40,478 nt of DNA from a virus. Below, one piece after another: positions 8,048-14,461 of the stretch (its first letter is position 1; each line of letters begins with the position of its first letter). The stretch is from IMG/VR virus record IMGVR_UViG_3300034061_005821, positions 1 through 40,478 of that record, one strand, 5' to 3'. The notes under the pieces were generated by a model. It saw nothing but the letters and a program-made list of their open reading frames with translations. It did not search any database and was not told the origin of the DNA. Position numbers and translations under genes: made by a program.

Positions 8048-8421
8048 GCCGCTAGTTTTAACATTATATTAGTACAATGTCCATAATTCAATGTTGCTAT
8101 TCCCCTTAGTAATGGGTGTAGTTTCTCATTAGTATCTGCTACTTGCAAGCAGTACTTATTGCACATGCCAGCCAGAGCCTTGCAGTCTGCTACATATAGA
8201 AGGTATTCGTGTAGCTCACCGTCGTGAAAAAACGGTAACTGTGCCTCTATTCGTTCTATGGCTGTAGTTAAAGCTGTCATTTCAGCGTTGTCAGTTATAA
8301 ATGACGGAGCCTCGTATTGGTATAAAGCAAAAATGGTCCGTACATCTTCTGCGTTTAGTGTTACCGAATTGGGCATATATCTGTCTACCAATTTTTGGAA
8401 GTATATTTTAATCTTCTGCAT
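8044..8421 (-). CDS. Unknown early protein, 125 aa
   Basis: A helical protein with several cysteines (CKALAGMCNKYC region) that do not form a convincing zinc motif. It overlaps the preceding small membrane gene by 14 bases and the following one by four, so it belongs to the same translationally coupled run. Family not recognised. Confidence 0.6.
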   Translation of the reverse strand: MQKIKIYFQKLVDRYMPNSVTLNAEDVRTIFALYQYEAPSFITDNAEMTALTTAIERIEAQLPFFHDGELHEYLLYVADCKALAGMCNKYCLQVADTNEKLHPLLRGIATLNYGHCTNIMLKLAA

Positions 8422-8539
8422 TTTTTTTCTCTTTGATTTTATCGTTTAAAACATCTAAAAAAAGCCACAATCCAGCTATCATCAGCACCACGGCCATAAA
8501 CATATCAATTCGGGTAGATGTACTATATAGCAGATTCAT
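8408..8539 (-). CDS. 43-residue single-span membrane protein
   Basis: Starting at MNLLYSTSTRID, this short protein has one hydrophobic segment (MFMAVVLMIAGLWLFLDVL) followed by a charged KIKEKKNAED tail. The frame is open up to 8620, but that longer form overlaps the preceding gene by almost 100 bases and adds a polar head that looks like read-over, so the inner start is preferred. Early phage membrane peptides often act in host takeover or exclusion; the role here is unknown. Confidence 0.5.
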   Translation of the reverse strand: MNLLYSTSTRIDMFMAVVLMIAGLWLFLDVLNDKIKEKKNAED

Positions 8540-8864
8540 AGGATTGAAGTTTTTGGCTTGATAATAATTTGGAGATTGTTTTTGCTCGCTTTGGGTTTTC
8601 AAACTCGCATAGCTTTTCAAGGGCCTTACACACCCGCATCGTTGGCACTAATCCCGCTATCCCTGCTCTTACATTTGACATTGCCGACTTTCCTTCTGTT
8701 GTCATAAAATAGGTATCAAATGGTACTAAATTCTTTAAAGTGTACGTCCCTGCACGTTTATGAAGTACCGCAAATTGCTCTCTCCAATACTCTACAGATA
8801 CCGAAAGGTCAGGTGAATCCACTACAATTGTTTTTTTTGTCATAAAAAAGGTGTTTGTTATCAT
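8523..8864 (-). CDS. First gene of the early operon, unknown
   Basis: 113 residues from 8864, or 106 from the inner start MTKKTIVV at 8843. The protein is mixed alpha/beta with a basic C-terminal half (ENPKRAKTISKLLSSQ). It is the first gene read from the early promoter, opposite the repressor gene, which is where a Cro- or antirepressor-like protein often sits. I see no clear helix-turn-helix, so that role is only positional. Confidence 0.55.
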   Translation of the reverse strand: MITNTFFMTKKTIVVDSPDLSVSVEYWREQFAVLHKRAGTYTLKNLVPFDTYFMTTEGKSAMSNVRAGIAGLVPTMRVCKALEKLCEFENPKRAKTISKLLSSQKLQSYESAI

Positions 8865-8869
8865 GTTTA

Positions 8870-8973
8870 TTACTAATTTTAAGCCCTAATTTTAAGCCCT
8901 AATTTTAGGACTTAATTTTAAGACCTAACAAAAGTATCAAACAAAAAAACAATTGTCAAACAAAATGACAATT
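8870..8973. promoter_or_regulatory. Early promoter and repressor operators
   Basis: For the minus strand, TACTTTTG (plus 8929-8936) is a perfect -7 TAnnTTTG, exactly 20 bases from TTG at 8957-8959: an ideal Bacteroidota promoter. The -33 lies inside the dyad AATTGTCA-7 bases-TGACAATT at 8951-8973. Just after the -7 element are four spaced copies of TTAAGnCCTAA between 8878 and 8929; the third is inverted. Both repeat sets are placed to block this promoter and fit operators of the divergent repressor. The repressor's own plus-strand promoter probably overlaps the same 150-base gap. Confidence 0.8.
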
Positions 8974-9011
8974 ATTTTTTTCATTAACATAAAACACATA
9001 AATATTCTACC

Positions 9012-9410
9012 ATGAAAAATTTTAATGAAAGGCTTGAAGCCCTAATGAACGAGAAGAAATATAACAATAGCAGTTTGTCTAGGAAGCTGAACAAAGTTCC
9101 CTCTACAGTCAAAAAATGGGTAGATGGTGATGGAATGCCTGAGCTTCCAATCTTTTACCAATTAGCCAATTTACTAGGCGTGAAGCCCTCTTATCTGCTA
9201 TTTGGGGACGAAGAAAAAGAACCATTGACTTTAGCAGAGCCAAATCCAGCCTACGGTATTCCGAAAGAAGATCTGATTGAGTTTTATGAGTGGAAGGCAA
9301 AAGAGGCAACAAGAAAAGCGGAAATGCTAAAGCAAATGGAATTAGATGAAGATAAGGTGGATTCAAAACCAGCTCCAAAAGCATTTACAATGAGGGAAAT
9401 CGAAAAGTAA
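9012..9410 (+). CDS. XRE-family phage repressor
   Basis: The N-terminal 70 residues form a Cro/CI-type helix-turn-helix: NERLEALMNEKKYNNSSLSRKLNKVPSTVKKWVDGDGMPELPIFYQLANLLGVKPSYLLFG. The rest is a charged helical tail that could mediate oligomerisation; there is no LexA-type peptidase domain, so induction is not by RecA-driven self-cleavage of the usual kind. It is transcribed away from the early operon across an operator-rich gap and towards attP and the integrase, the normal place for a lysogeny repressor. Confidence 0.82.
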   Translation: MKNFNERLEALMNEKKYNNSSLSRKLNKVPSTVKKWVDGDGMPELPIFYQLANLLGVKPSYLLFGDEEKEPLTLAEPNPAYGIPKEDLIEFYEWKAKEATRKAEMLKQMELDEDKVDSKPAPKAFTMREIEK

Positions 9411-9460
9411 AATTTTTTCCAAAATTATCACTTAAAGTAACATTCAGCACAGTAAAACCG

Positions 9461-9515
9461 ATGACAAAATCGTGACAATTAGTGCTAAAATGACAAAGAA
9501 AAACGGCAAAATGAC
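9461..9515. promoter_or_regulatory. TGACAA repeats left of attP, arm-type or operator sites
   Basis: Four direct TGACAA copies occur in about 55 bases. On the other side of the core, TTGTCA follows directly at 9605 and two further TGACAA copies lie at about 9669 and 9680. A flanking array around a core matches how tyrosine-integrase arm sites are laid out. The same TGACAATT half-site occurs in the repressor dyad at 8966-8973, so repressor binding is an alternative. Confidence 0.5.
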
Positions 9516-9566
9516 AACATTTCAAAATCTTTAACTCACTCATAATCAGCCTATTAATGTGAAAAA

Positions 9567-9604
9567 GTAGTGGAATTCAGGGGTTCGATTCCCCTTCCCG
9601 CTAC
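9567..9604 (+). other. attP core derived from a tRNA 3' end
   Basis: The segment folds as the T arm and acceptor strand of a tRNA: stem AGGGG (9579-9583), loop TTCGATT, stem CCCCT, then TCCCGCT and discriminator A at 9603. The rest of a tRNA (D arm, anticodon arm) is absent upstream. Phages that integrate into a tRNA gene carry this fragment in attP to restore the gene on integration. It lies 75 bases before the integrase. The amino-acid identity cannot be told from this part; the matching acceptor 5' strand would be AGCGGGA or GGCGGGA. Confidence 0.75.
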
Positions 9605-9678
9605 TTGTCATAAGTTACTGATTATCAGCACTTTGTGGCACATTTTAAAGGTTTGTTATTGGGTTCAATGACAAATTA

Positions 9679-10884
9679 ATGACAACACTCATAGCGTATT
9701 GGATTAAAAAACTTGAATTTTTTATGCCTACCGATGGAGAAAAATATCCGCATAAACTGCCTCGACTTGCTAAACCCAAGGACGAAAGTTTGGACAAGCC
9801 CTGGTATTGTGAATACTACGTTTGGGACGACACCGCACAGGCTCTAAAGCGTAAAAGAGTAGTTATAGCAGATGCCACAAAGCAAGAACGGCTAGAAAAC
9901 TACGAACTAACCGCCGACGTCATACGCGAACTACTAGTAGATAAAAACTCGTTTGTCAATCCAAACAAGCACAAACGCCGCAAGGCCGCCAAAACCGAAG
10001 TGCTAGTTATGCCAGCAATGGAGTTCTTTATCAAGTTTAGTCGTACCACCGTAAAAGAAAGTACCATCAGGTCTTACTCTTCACAGATCAATCGCCTCGA
10101 ACAATACCTCGACTATACTAATAGTAAAAACACAAAACTTGCGGAATTCAACGAAGATATGGCCTTGGATTTTGCCGACTGGCTCAGCACCGACAAACAG
10201 ATAGGCAACCGCACCCGAAACAACAATATCGCCACCATGGTAGGTATATTTAATTTTTTCAAGTCTCGTAAATATATTACTGCCAATCCTTTTGATGAGA
10301 TTAACCGACTGCCCACCGTGGCGAGATCTCACACCGCATTTATGCCCCATGAGGCTGCCCTATTTAAAGAGGAATGCCAATCAGATACTCAACTATGGCT
10401 TTTCTGCCAGTTTATATATTATGTGTTTGTAAGACCTCGTGAAGAGCTCCGACACATGAAAATTGGCGACATTTCCGACAAAAGCATAGTCATCAACTAC
10501 ACCAAGGCCAAAAACCGACGTACCGAACATATCATGATACCTACGGCACTAGAGGCTATTATCGTTCGTGAAAAACTTCGGGATTATCCAAAGGACTTCT
10601 ATGTATTTGGCAAACACGGCAAGCCCGGTATGCAGCCCACCTATTACCACCAGTTCTATCGCAGACATGCTAAGATATTAAGCCTGTGCGGACTTCAAAA
10701 CAAAAACATTGATATGTACTCTTGGAAACATACGGGCGTGATAGCCCTCTGGAACGCTACCCAAAACATGCAGCTGCTCAGGGAGCAATGCCGACATGCC
10801 GATTTGGGTAGCACTATGAAGTATTTGCGGGATTTAGGATTGTTTACGGATTACGATCAAATTAACAAGTTTCCTGAATTATAA
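9679..10884 (+). CDS. int: Tyrosine integrase
   Basis: The 401-residue protein has an N-terminal arm-binding region, a SAM-like core-binding domain around residues 110-205 and a C-terminal catalytic domain. The first catalytic arginine is R252 in VRPREELRHMKIGDI, the lysine is in TKAKNRR, the second histidine is H373 in CRHADLGSTMKYLRD and the nucleophile is Y382. The usual HxxR is replaced by Y347-S-W-K350 (SWKHTG), so the second arginine is a lysine. A second start at residue 16 (MPTDGEKYPHK) is possible. It recombines attP with a host tRNA gene. Transcribed away from the early operon, right after attP. Confidence 0.9.
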   Translation: MTTLIAYWIKKLEFFMPTDGEKYPHKLPRLAKPKDESLDKPWYCEYYVWDDTAQALKRKRVVIADATKQERLENYELTADVIRELLVDKNSFVNPNKHKRRKAAKTEVLVMPAMEFFIKFSRTTVKESTIRSYSSQINRLEQYLDYTNSKNTKLAEFNEDMALDFADWLSTDKQIGNRTRNNNIATMVGIFNFFKSRKYITANPFDEINRLPTVARSHTAFMPHEAALFKEECQSDTQLWLFCQFIYYVFVRPREELRHMKIGDISDKSIVINYTKAKNRRTEHIMIPTALEAIIVREKLRDYPKDFYVFGKHGKPGMQPTYYHQFYRRHAKILSLCGLQNKNIDMYSWKHTGVIALWNATQNMQLLREQCRHADLGSTMKYLRDLGLFTDYDQINKFPEL

Positions 10885-10890
10885 ATTTAA

Positions 10891-10910
10891 TACCACTGGA
10901 ATTCCAGGTA
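10891..10910. terminator. Palindrome between convergent genes
   Basis: CTGGAATTCCAG is a perfect 12-base palindrome, extended by TACC and GGTA with one bulge, located between the stops of the convergent integrase and 101-residue genes. There is no U-tract, so termination is plausible by position only. Confidence 0.4.
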
Positions 10911-10920
10911 ATTAAAACAT

Positions 10921-11226
10921 TTATGGTTTGTAATGGTCCATTAACCAATTTATAAAATCCTCGGCAGATTCTACATCTACCTGGTGATCTTTGTAGTGGA
11001 TTATTTTTTCGCTTGAATCGTATGCCCACCAAGCTATCTGTTCTAACATCTGCTCGAATACACTATCAGAACCATCGCACAGCATGGTGGCTATGCTAGT
11101 TTCTATCTTGCAGATAAAAGGATCGGTAAATGTGGTTAGGTCAAGTCCTTGTTTTATGATAGACTTGAGCGTTTCATCTGTTTGTTTTAGCAGCTTAATT
11201 GCATCTATGGCGTATTGTTTATGCAT
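10921..11226 (-). CDS. Unknown acidic protein, 101 aa
   Basis: A soluble, acidic, helical protein (TDETLKSIIKQGLDLTTF, FEQMLEQIAWWAYDSSEK, ESAEDFINWLMDHYKP). It is convergent with the integrase and sits alone on the minus strand, so it probably has its own promoter and could be a lysogenic conversion gene. Family not recognised. Confidence 0.55.
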   Translation of the reverse strand: MHKQYAIDAIKLLKQTDETLKSIIKQGLDLTTFTDPFICKIETSIATMLCDGSDSVFEQMLEQIAWWAYDSSEKIIHYKDHQVDVESAEDFINWLMDHYKP

Positions 11227-11346
11227 TTTGAAAAAAGTTTATATTATAAAGAAAATATGTCGTTTTATTTTAAAAAAATAATCACCAAAAGTTCATCAAA
11301 ATAGTAAATAGTTCATCTTTCATAATTCGTCAAATTCAGTAAAAAA

Positions 11347-11619
11347 ATGCAAAATCCAAATTTCATTCTTGTTGAAAACCCACACACGGGTAAGCATGTA
11401 AACATTATGCCACTGTTTGATTACCTGCAAAACGAATATAGCGGCAGTCCTATTACACACCTACAAGCTACTGAGCCGATTCAAGATGCTTTAGATTACC
11501 TTGCGGTGTCACTACCTACTGATGGAATAGACACCTACGAGCTCGTTCACCGTAATTGCGTAAATGATAGACTCATTACGCTTCGAAATACTTTTGGCGA
11601 TATGTTTAAGGTAGCATGA
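11347..11619 (+). CDS. Inverted paralogue 1, unknown small protein
   Basis: 90 residues, closely similar to the product of 11917-12186: both share LVENP-TGKHVNIMPL, LQATEPIQDALDYLAVSLP-DGIDT-EL and VNDRLITLRNTF--MFK. The two genes point in opposite directions and flank an XRE regulator gene. Conservation is highest in the centre and C-terminus, so both copies seem to be under selection. The ATG is preceded by an AT-rich 120-base gap that also serves the divergent 101-residue gene. No function is known to me. Confidence 0.65.
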   Translation: MQNPNFILVENPHTGKHVNIMPLFDYLQNEYSGSPITHLQATEPIQDALDYLAVSLPTDGIDTYELVHRNCVNDRLITLRNTFGDMFKVA

Positions 11620-11662
11620 CCAGCAGTCAAACGCTAAGGTCTCCGTTTGTTTCTGCATTGTT

Positions 11663-11920
11663 TTATAAGTTGAAATAAAAAGGATCACGAACGGGAATTC
11701 TACTAATATCAGACGTTATGAGGTCGTCCACAGACACCACAAAAAGTTTTGACAAAACTAGCAGGCACGTTATGGGAGGATTGCATCTGTACTCCTCCCA
11801 TGCCGACCAACGGCTGCGGGTAATATCGAGCATTTCGCTCATTTTTTCCTGAGTCAAATTATTGCTCTCTCGTAAGTAAGTCATATTTCGCACCAGTACT
11901 TTATTAACCGACCTGTTCAT
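11663..11920 (-). CDS. XRE-family regulator, 85 aa
   Basis: A single helix-turn-helix domain: LVRNMTYLRESNNLTQEKMSEMLDITRSRWSAWEEYRCNPPITCLLVLSKLFVVSVDDLI would be the full motif; the key helix is SRWSAWE. It has only a short C-terminal tail. It overlaps the start side of the 89-residue paralogue gene by four bases on the same strand, so the two form an operon, and it faces the inverted paralogue across a 40-base gap. Confidence 0.75.
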   Translation of the reverse strand: MNRSVNKVLVRNMTYLRESNNLTQEKMSEMLDITRSRWSAWEEYRCNPPITCLLVLSKLFVVSVDDLITSDISRIPVRDPFYFNL

Positions 11921-12186
11921 AGTGGCTTAAACATATTGCTGAATGTATTCCTAAGCGTAATCAGCCTATCGTTTACATAGTTGCGGCGTTTTAGTTCTTC
12001 GGTATCAATGCCATCAGAAGGCAGCGACACCGCCAAATAGTCCAGGGCATCTTGAATAGGCTCTGTGGCTTGCAGCAATGTAGGCTTACCGTTGTACTCC
12101 TCTTGTAAGTACTGAAACAATGGCATAATATTAACGTGCTTACCGGTTAGCGGGTTTTCTACTAGAAGAAATTTTGGAGTTTCCAT
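11917..12186 (-). CDS. Inverted paralogue 2, unknown small protein
   Basis: 89 residues and clearly paralogous to 11347-11619 (the stretch VNDRLITLRNTF is identical, and most differences are conservative). It is translated just before the XRE gene, with a four-base overlap that implies coupling. A small protein paired with an XRE regulator resembles a two-gene module of toxin-antitoxin or regulatory-switch type, but there is no catalytic motif to support a toxin call. Confidence 0.65.
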   Translation of the reverse strand: METPKFLLVENPLTGKHVNIMPLFQYLQEEYNGKPTLLQATEPIQDALDYLAVSLPSDGIDTEELKRRNYVNDRLITLRNTFSNMFKPL

Positions 12187-12246
12187 TGAATTGTTTTTTT
12201 TGATTTATGATTAAGAAATATTAAAGAACGATTTTTAAAAAAATAA

Positions 12247-12499
12247 CTACTGTAAATACTTGAACACCGCCTGCGAAGCTACTAGGCCAAATAAACTACC
12301 CAAGGCCGCACCGCTGGCGTATATAAGCCTGTCTGTATTGGTACCAAATGCCACACGTTTGACATTGAATGACCATATAAACGAAATAATAAACCCACAT
12401 ACTAATACACCTACATAATAGCCCTTTGATATAAAAAAAGTATTGACCGCCACAAAAAAACACTTGCAGGAAGCCTGTTGAAAATAAACTCATATTCAT
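12247..12499 (-). pseudogene. Membrane protein gene with a homopolymer frameshift
   Basis: The downstream frame (from a GTG at 12453) encodes two membrane segments, NTFFISKGYYVGVLVCGFI and a GAALGSLFGLVASQAVF end with NVKRVAFGTNTDRLIYA between. Its natural N-terminus, MNMSLFSTGFLQVF, is in another frame starting at 12499. The two join smoothly if the run of seven A at 12454-12460 (T on the coding strand) were six. The joined protein, about 83 residues, matches what I recall of a small phage membrane family. Either a real inactivating indel, a slippage site or a sequencing error. Confidence 0.6.
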
Positions 12500-12524
12500 T
12501 TTTTTGTTAAAGATTTTCAAGCAA

Positions 12525-12686
12525 TTACATAGCCTTTGCCATTGAGCGTCTTCGCTCCTGCTTGGCTGGTACATGCAGCTTTTGGCTGCGGATGAGCTTC
12601 AACACCCTGATGGTCTCTGCCATGCGGGTGAGGTCTGCGGTGCTCTGCTGCTCTAGCAGTTCTCTGAGTGCTTTTTTGAGTTTCAT
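12525..12686 (-). CDS. 53-residue basic protein
   Basis: Begins MKLKKALRELLEQQSTADL and ends AKQERRRSMAKAM, mostly helical and strongly basic at the C-terminus. It lies just upstream of the frameshifted membrane gene on the same strand. The GC content and codon use look like a real gene, unlike the AT-rich flanks. Could be a small nucleic-acid-binding or membrane-associated peptide; not recognised. Confidence 0.5.
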   Translation of the reverse strand: MKLKKALRELLEQQSTADLTRMAETIRVLKLIRSQKLHVPAKQERRRSMAKAM

Positions 12687-12706
12687 TTTGATTGTCTTGT
12701 TTTTAT

Positions 12707-12776
12707 GAATTAACGCTCTTTAGCGTTAATTCAGATTGTTTTCTAATTTTTTTGACTTACACTTAGTGTAAGTCAA
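12707..12776. repeat. Two adjacent perfect hairpins
   Basis: GAATTAACGCT/AGCGTTAATTC (11-bp stem, four-base loop, 12707-12732) and TTGACTTACAC/GTGTAAGTCAA (11-bp stem, three-base loop, 12752-12776) occur 19 bases apart in the gap after the Nmad5-like gene. Neither has a proper U-tract for the minus strand. They could be regulator operators, mRNA-protecting hairpins or weak terminators. Confidence 0.5.
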
Positions 12777-12784
12777 AATGTTTT

Positions 12785-13297
12785 TTATGCTGTTTTTGAT
12801 TGTGATATACGCCCACGCAATGAAGCTATATCTATCATAATTTCGGTGCGGCCTAGCTTTGGTAGGTGTGGCAATGCCTCGGGGAAGTGCTCACTTACAC
12901 GTTTGTAGGTGCTTAATGCAAGCAATGCTTGCTGTATGTCTGTATTGAGTTTTCGATATTGAGTTTTAAGTTTATCTTTTCTTTGAAATAACTTTATCTC
13001 AGCATCAGTGGGCAAATAATGAGAGTTAGCTTTTTCTGGCAACAAAACACTTTCACTATCGTTATCTTCATTAAAAAAAGGCACAAACCCTCCTATTTGG
13101 TAATTAGTAACTCCACTTTTTCTACGAAAATATAAAGGATAGTTTTCCCATACTTTTATCACATCTACTGGTAAACTTTCTATATAATTCTTCTTGACAG
13201 ACTTTTGTAGCTCTATTCTAAGTTCTTTAATAACCTTGTCTTCTGAAGCGGTCATACATTTGGCTACATGTTCGGCGATTGCTTTTGTGATTCTCAT
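12785..13297 (-). CDS. Nmad5-like phage protein (candidate)
   Basis: 170 residues. The layout resembles the Nucleotide modification associated domain 5 family: an N-terminal MRITKAIAEHVAKC helix, a central region with a ...PLYFRRKSG... strand, then a long helix and the C-terminal signature ALLALSTYKRVSEHFPEALPHLP. Nmad5 proteins are small phage proteins linked by genome context to modified bases; their reaction is not established. No nucleotide-modifying enzyme other than ThyX is recognisable here. It stands alone on the minus strand in the accessory region. Confidence 0.5.
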   Translation of the reverse strand: MRITKAIAEHVAKCMTASEDKVIKELRIELQKSVKKNYIESLPVDVIKVWENYPLYFRRKSGVTNYQIGGFVPFFNEDNDSESVLLPEKANSHYLPTDAEIKLFQRKDKLKTQYRKLNTDIQQALLALSTYKRVSEHFPEALPHLPKLGRTEIMIDIASLRGRISQSKTA

Positions 13298-13413
13298 ACT
13301 TTCTTTTTTTAATGTTTATGATAATTCGATGTGCAATATTAAAACCAAATATTTTTAAAACAAAACATTTTTTAGTTTTTTTGATTATCTTTTTATTTTT
13401 TTAAATTATTATT

Positions 13414-13421
13414 TAGTTTTG
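13414..13421 (+). promoter_or_regulatory. -7 element for the RHH gene
   Basis: TAGTTTTG matches TAnnTTTG perfectly, 17 bases before the ATG of the ribbon-helix-helix gene. No TTG lies at the expected -33 distance, so the upstream half is weak or needs an activator. Confidence 0.5.
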
Positions 13422-13438
13422 TAAAAAAAATATAAGGT

Positions 13439-13603
13439 ATGCCCAAAACAATCAGCGTTACAATTTCTGATGACACTTGGTTAGCATTAGCAAACATTCA
13501 ACATGAGCTACTCCTAACAAATCAAAAGAAAGTCAGCCTCTCCAAAATAATTTCAGACGTGGTTGACGAAAGTCTAAAACAAAAAAAAGCCTCTCAAAAT
13601 TGA
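13439..13603 (+). CDS. Ribbon-helix-helix protein, 54 aa
   Basis: Starts MPKTISVTISDDTWLALANI: a short beta strand followed by a helix, then VSLSKIISDVVDESLKQKKA, the classic ribbon-helix-helix pattern of small DNA-binding regulators and antitoxins. It is one of the few plus-strand genes in the window, has its own -7 element and ends inside the stem of its terminator. No toxin-like partner adjoins it, so a stand-alone regulator is more likely than a toxin-antitoxin pair. Confidence 0.65.
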   Translation: MPKTISVTISDDTWLALANIQHELLLTNQKKVSLSKIISDVVDESLKQKKASQN

Positions 13604-13617
13604 GAGGCTTTTTTTTT
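13581..13617. terminator. Bidirectional terminator after the RHH gene
   Basis: GCCTCTCAA pairs exactly with TTGAGAGGC, with eight A before and nine T after. The stop codon of the RHH gene lies within the stem. It serves both this gene and, in reverse, transcripts from 13659-14060. Confidence 0.85.
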
Positions 13618-13658
13618 ATAGTTTTTTGTTCAACCAATTAGTCTAATATCGCATCAAG

Positions 13659-14060
13659 TCATTCTTCTTTAATATCAACAATCTTAAGGTTTTCATTAAA
13701 CCAATACCCTTTCATATTGCTAACTCTTCCACCAAATGAGTTAGTAGCTGTATAAGTAATAAAAACTTGAATTACTGCACCATTTTTGTCTTTATCAATT
13801 ATACCTCCTTCCATATCAATAATTTTAAAACTGTCGGGATCTTTCAAAGTTTTTTTTGTAATGGTAATCGACATGAGCTTTGCAGAATCTACCCGGGCAT
13901 TCATTAAATCTTCATAGGCTCTCTTTTTATTCTCAATCTTTACCTGTTTCAACTCCTCGGGTGTCAAATCTGGAGTAAATACATTGATTAGAAAAATAAC
14001 AAGAATAGTTGCTAAACCTATTTTTTGCCAAGTCTTCAGTTTTTGAAAAATTTCTTTCAT
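13659..14060 (-). CDS. Membrane-anchored protein, 133 aa
   Basis: A cytoplasmic MKEIFQKLKTWQK head, one membrane segment (IGLATILVIFLINVF), a charged linker and a C-terminal domain of beta type with ITITKKTLKDPDSFKIID, typical of small periplasmic domains anchored by a signal anchor. It lies with other membrane peptides between the lysogeny and late regions, a usual place for superinfection-exclusion or lysogenic conversion genes, but no family is recognised. Confidence 0.6.
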   Translation of the reverse strand: MKEIFQKLKTWQKIGLATILVIFLINVFTPDLTPEELKQVKIENKKRAYEDLMNARVDSAKLMSITITKKTLKDPDSFKIIDMEGGIIDKDKNGAVIQVFITYTATNSFGGRVSNMKGYWFNENLKIVDIKEE

Positions 14061-14121
14061 GTGAAATATGAGTTTAAAATGTTTATGATTAAAAAATGGC
14101 TCGCAATATAACTAAAAACTT

Positions 14122-14217
14122 TTAGCCACGCCATTTACGCCATAGCCAACGCATGAGCTTAAAGGGTGCTGATAGGATATATATCCACATCTCTATGTAC
14201 CAAGGGGTGTATTTCAT
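14122..14217 (-). CDS. 31-residue Trp-rich membrane peptide
   Basis: A short frame starting MKYTPWYIEMWIYILSAPF and ending LMRWLWRKWRG. It is amphipathic to hydrophobic with five Trp and a basic C-terminus, like small inner-membrane peptides. It sits between a terminator (14229-14260) and the 133-residue membrane gene and points at the latter. It could also be chance; the amino-acid composition is what supports it. Confidence 0.35.
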   Translation of the reverse strand: MKYTPWYIEMWIYILSAPFKLMRWLWRKWRG

Positions 14218-14228
14218 TTTGCAAACAT

Positions 14229-14260
14229 AAAAAAAAACACCAAGATACTCGGTGTTTTTT
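14229..14260. terminator. Bidirectional hairpin terminator
   Basis: AAAAAACACC and GGTGTTTTTT pair around a nine-base loop. It insulates the small membrane genes from the late region. Confidence 0.65.
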
Positions 14261-14318
14261 ATGGCTCAGCTATAGAGTGAAAAAAAGTATAGTTTGGGGG
14301 TAACGTTGGCTGCTTGGT

Positions 14319-14387
14319 TCTCGACTACGCTCGAACTGACATTTCAGTTCCGCTCGAACTGACATTAGAGTTCCGTTCGAACTGACA
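14319..14387. repeat. Tandem copies of a Bacteroidota-type TCGAGCG repeat
   Basis: Three consecutive units contain GCTCGAACTGACATT, or in the last case GTTCGAACTGACAC, separated by AGTTCC. The unit resembles the TGTCAGTTCGAGCG(T/C)AGTCGAGA repeat that is scattered through many Bacteroidota genomes. It fills part of the 245-base gap between two terminators, where I see no gene. Confidence 0.6.
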
Positions 14388-14397
14388 CAAATTTAAT

Positions 14398-14437
14398 AAA
14401 AAAAGCTGCTATAGGTATAAACGATAGCAGCTTTTTT
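14398..14437. terminator. Terminator at the end of the late region
   Basis: AGCTGCTAT pairs exactly with ATAGCAGCT around an eleven-base loop, flanked by seven A and six T. It lies 25 bases past the stop of the tape measure gene and marks the end of late transcription. Confidence 0.85.
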
Positions 14438-14461
14438 GTCATTTTTCCCCTGACCTACTTC

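Noticed and set aside
9567-9604. Complete tRNA gene
   Set aside because: Only the T arm and acceptor 3' strand are present; no D arm or anticodon arm lies upstream.
13439-14060. Toxin-antitoxin pair (RHH protein with the membrane protein)
   Set aside because: The genes are convergent and separated by a bidirectional terminator, unlike a toxin-antitoxin operon.
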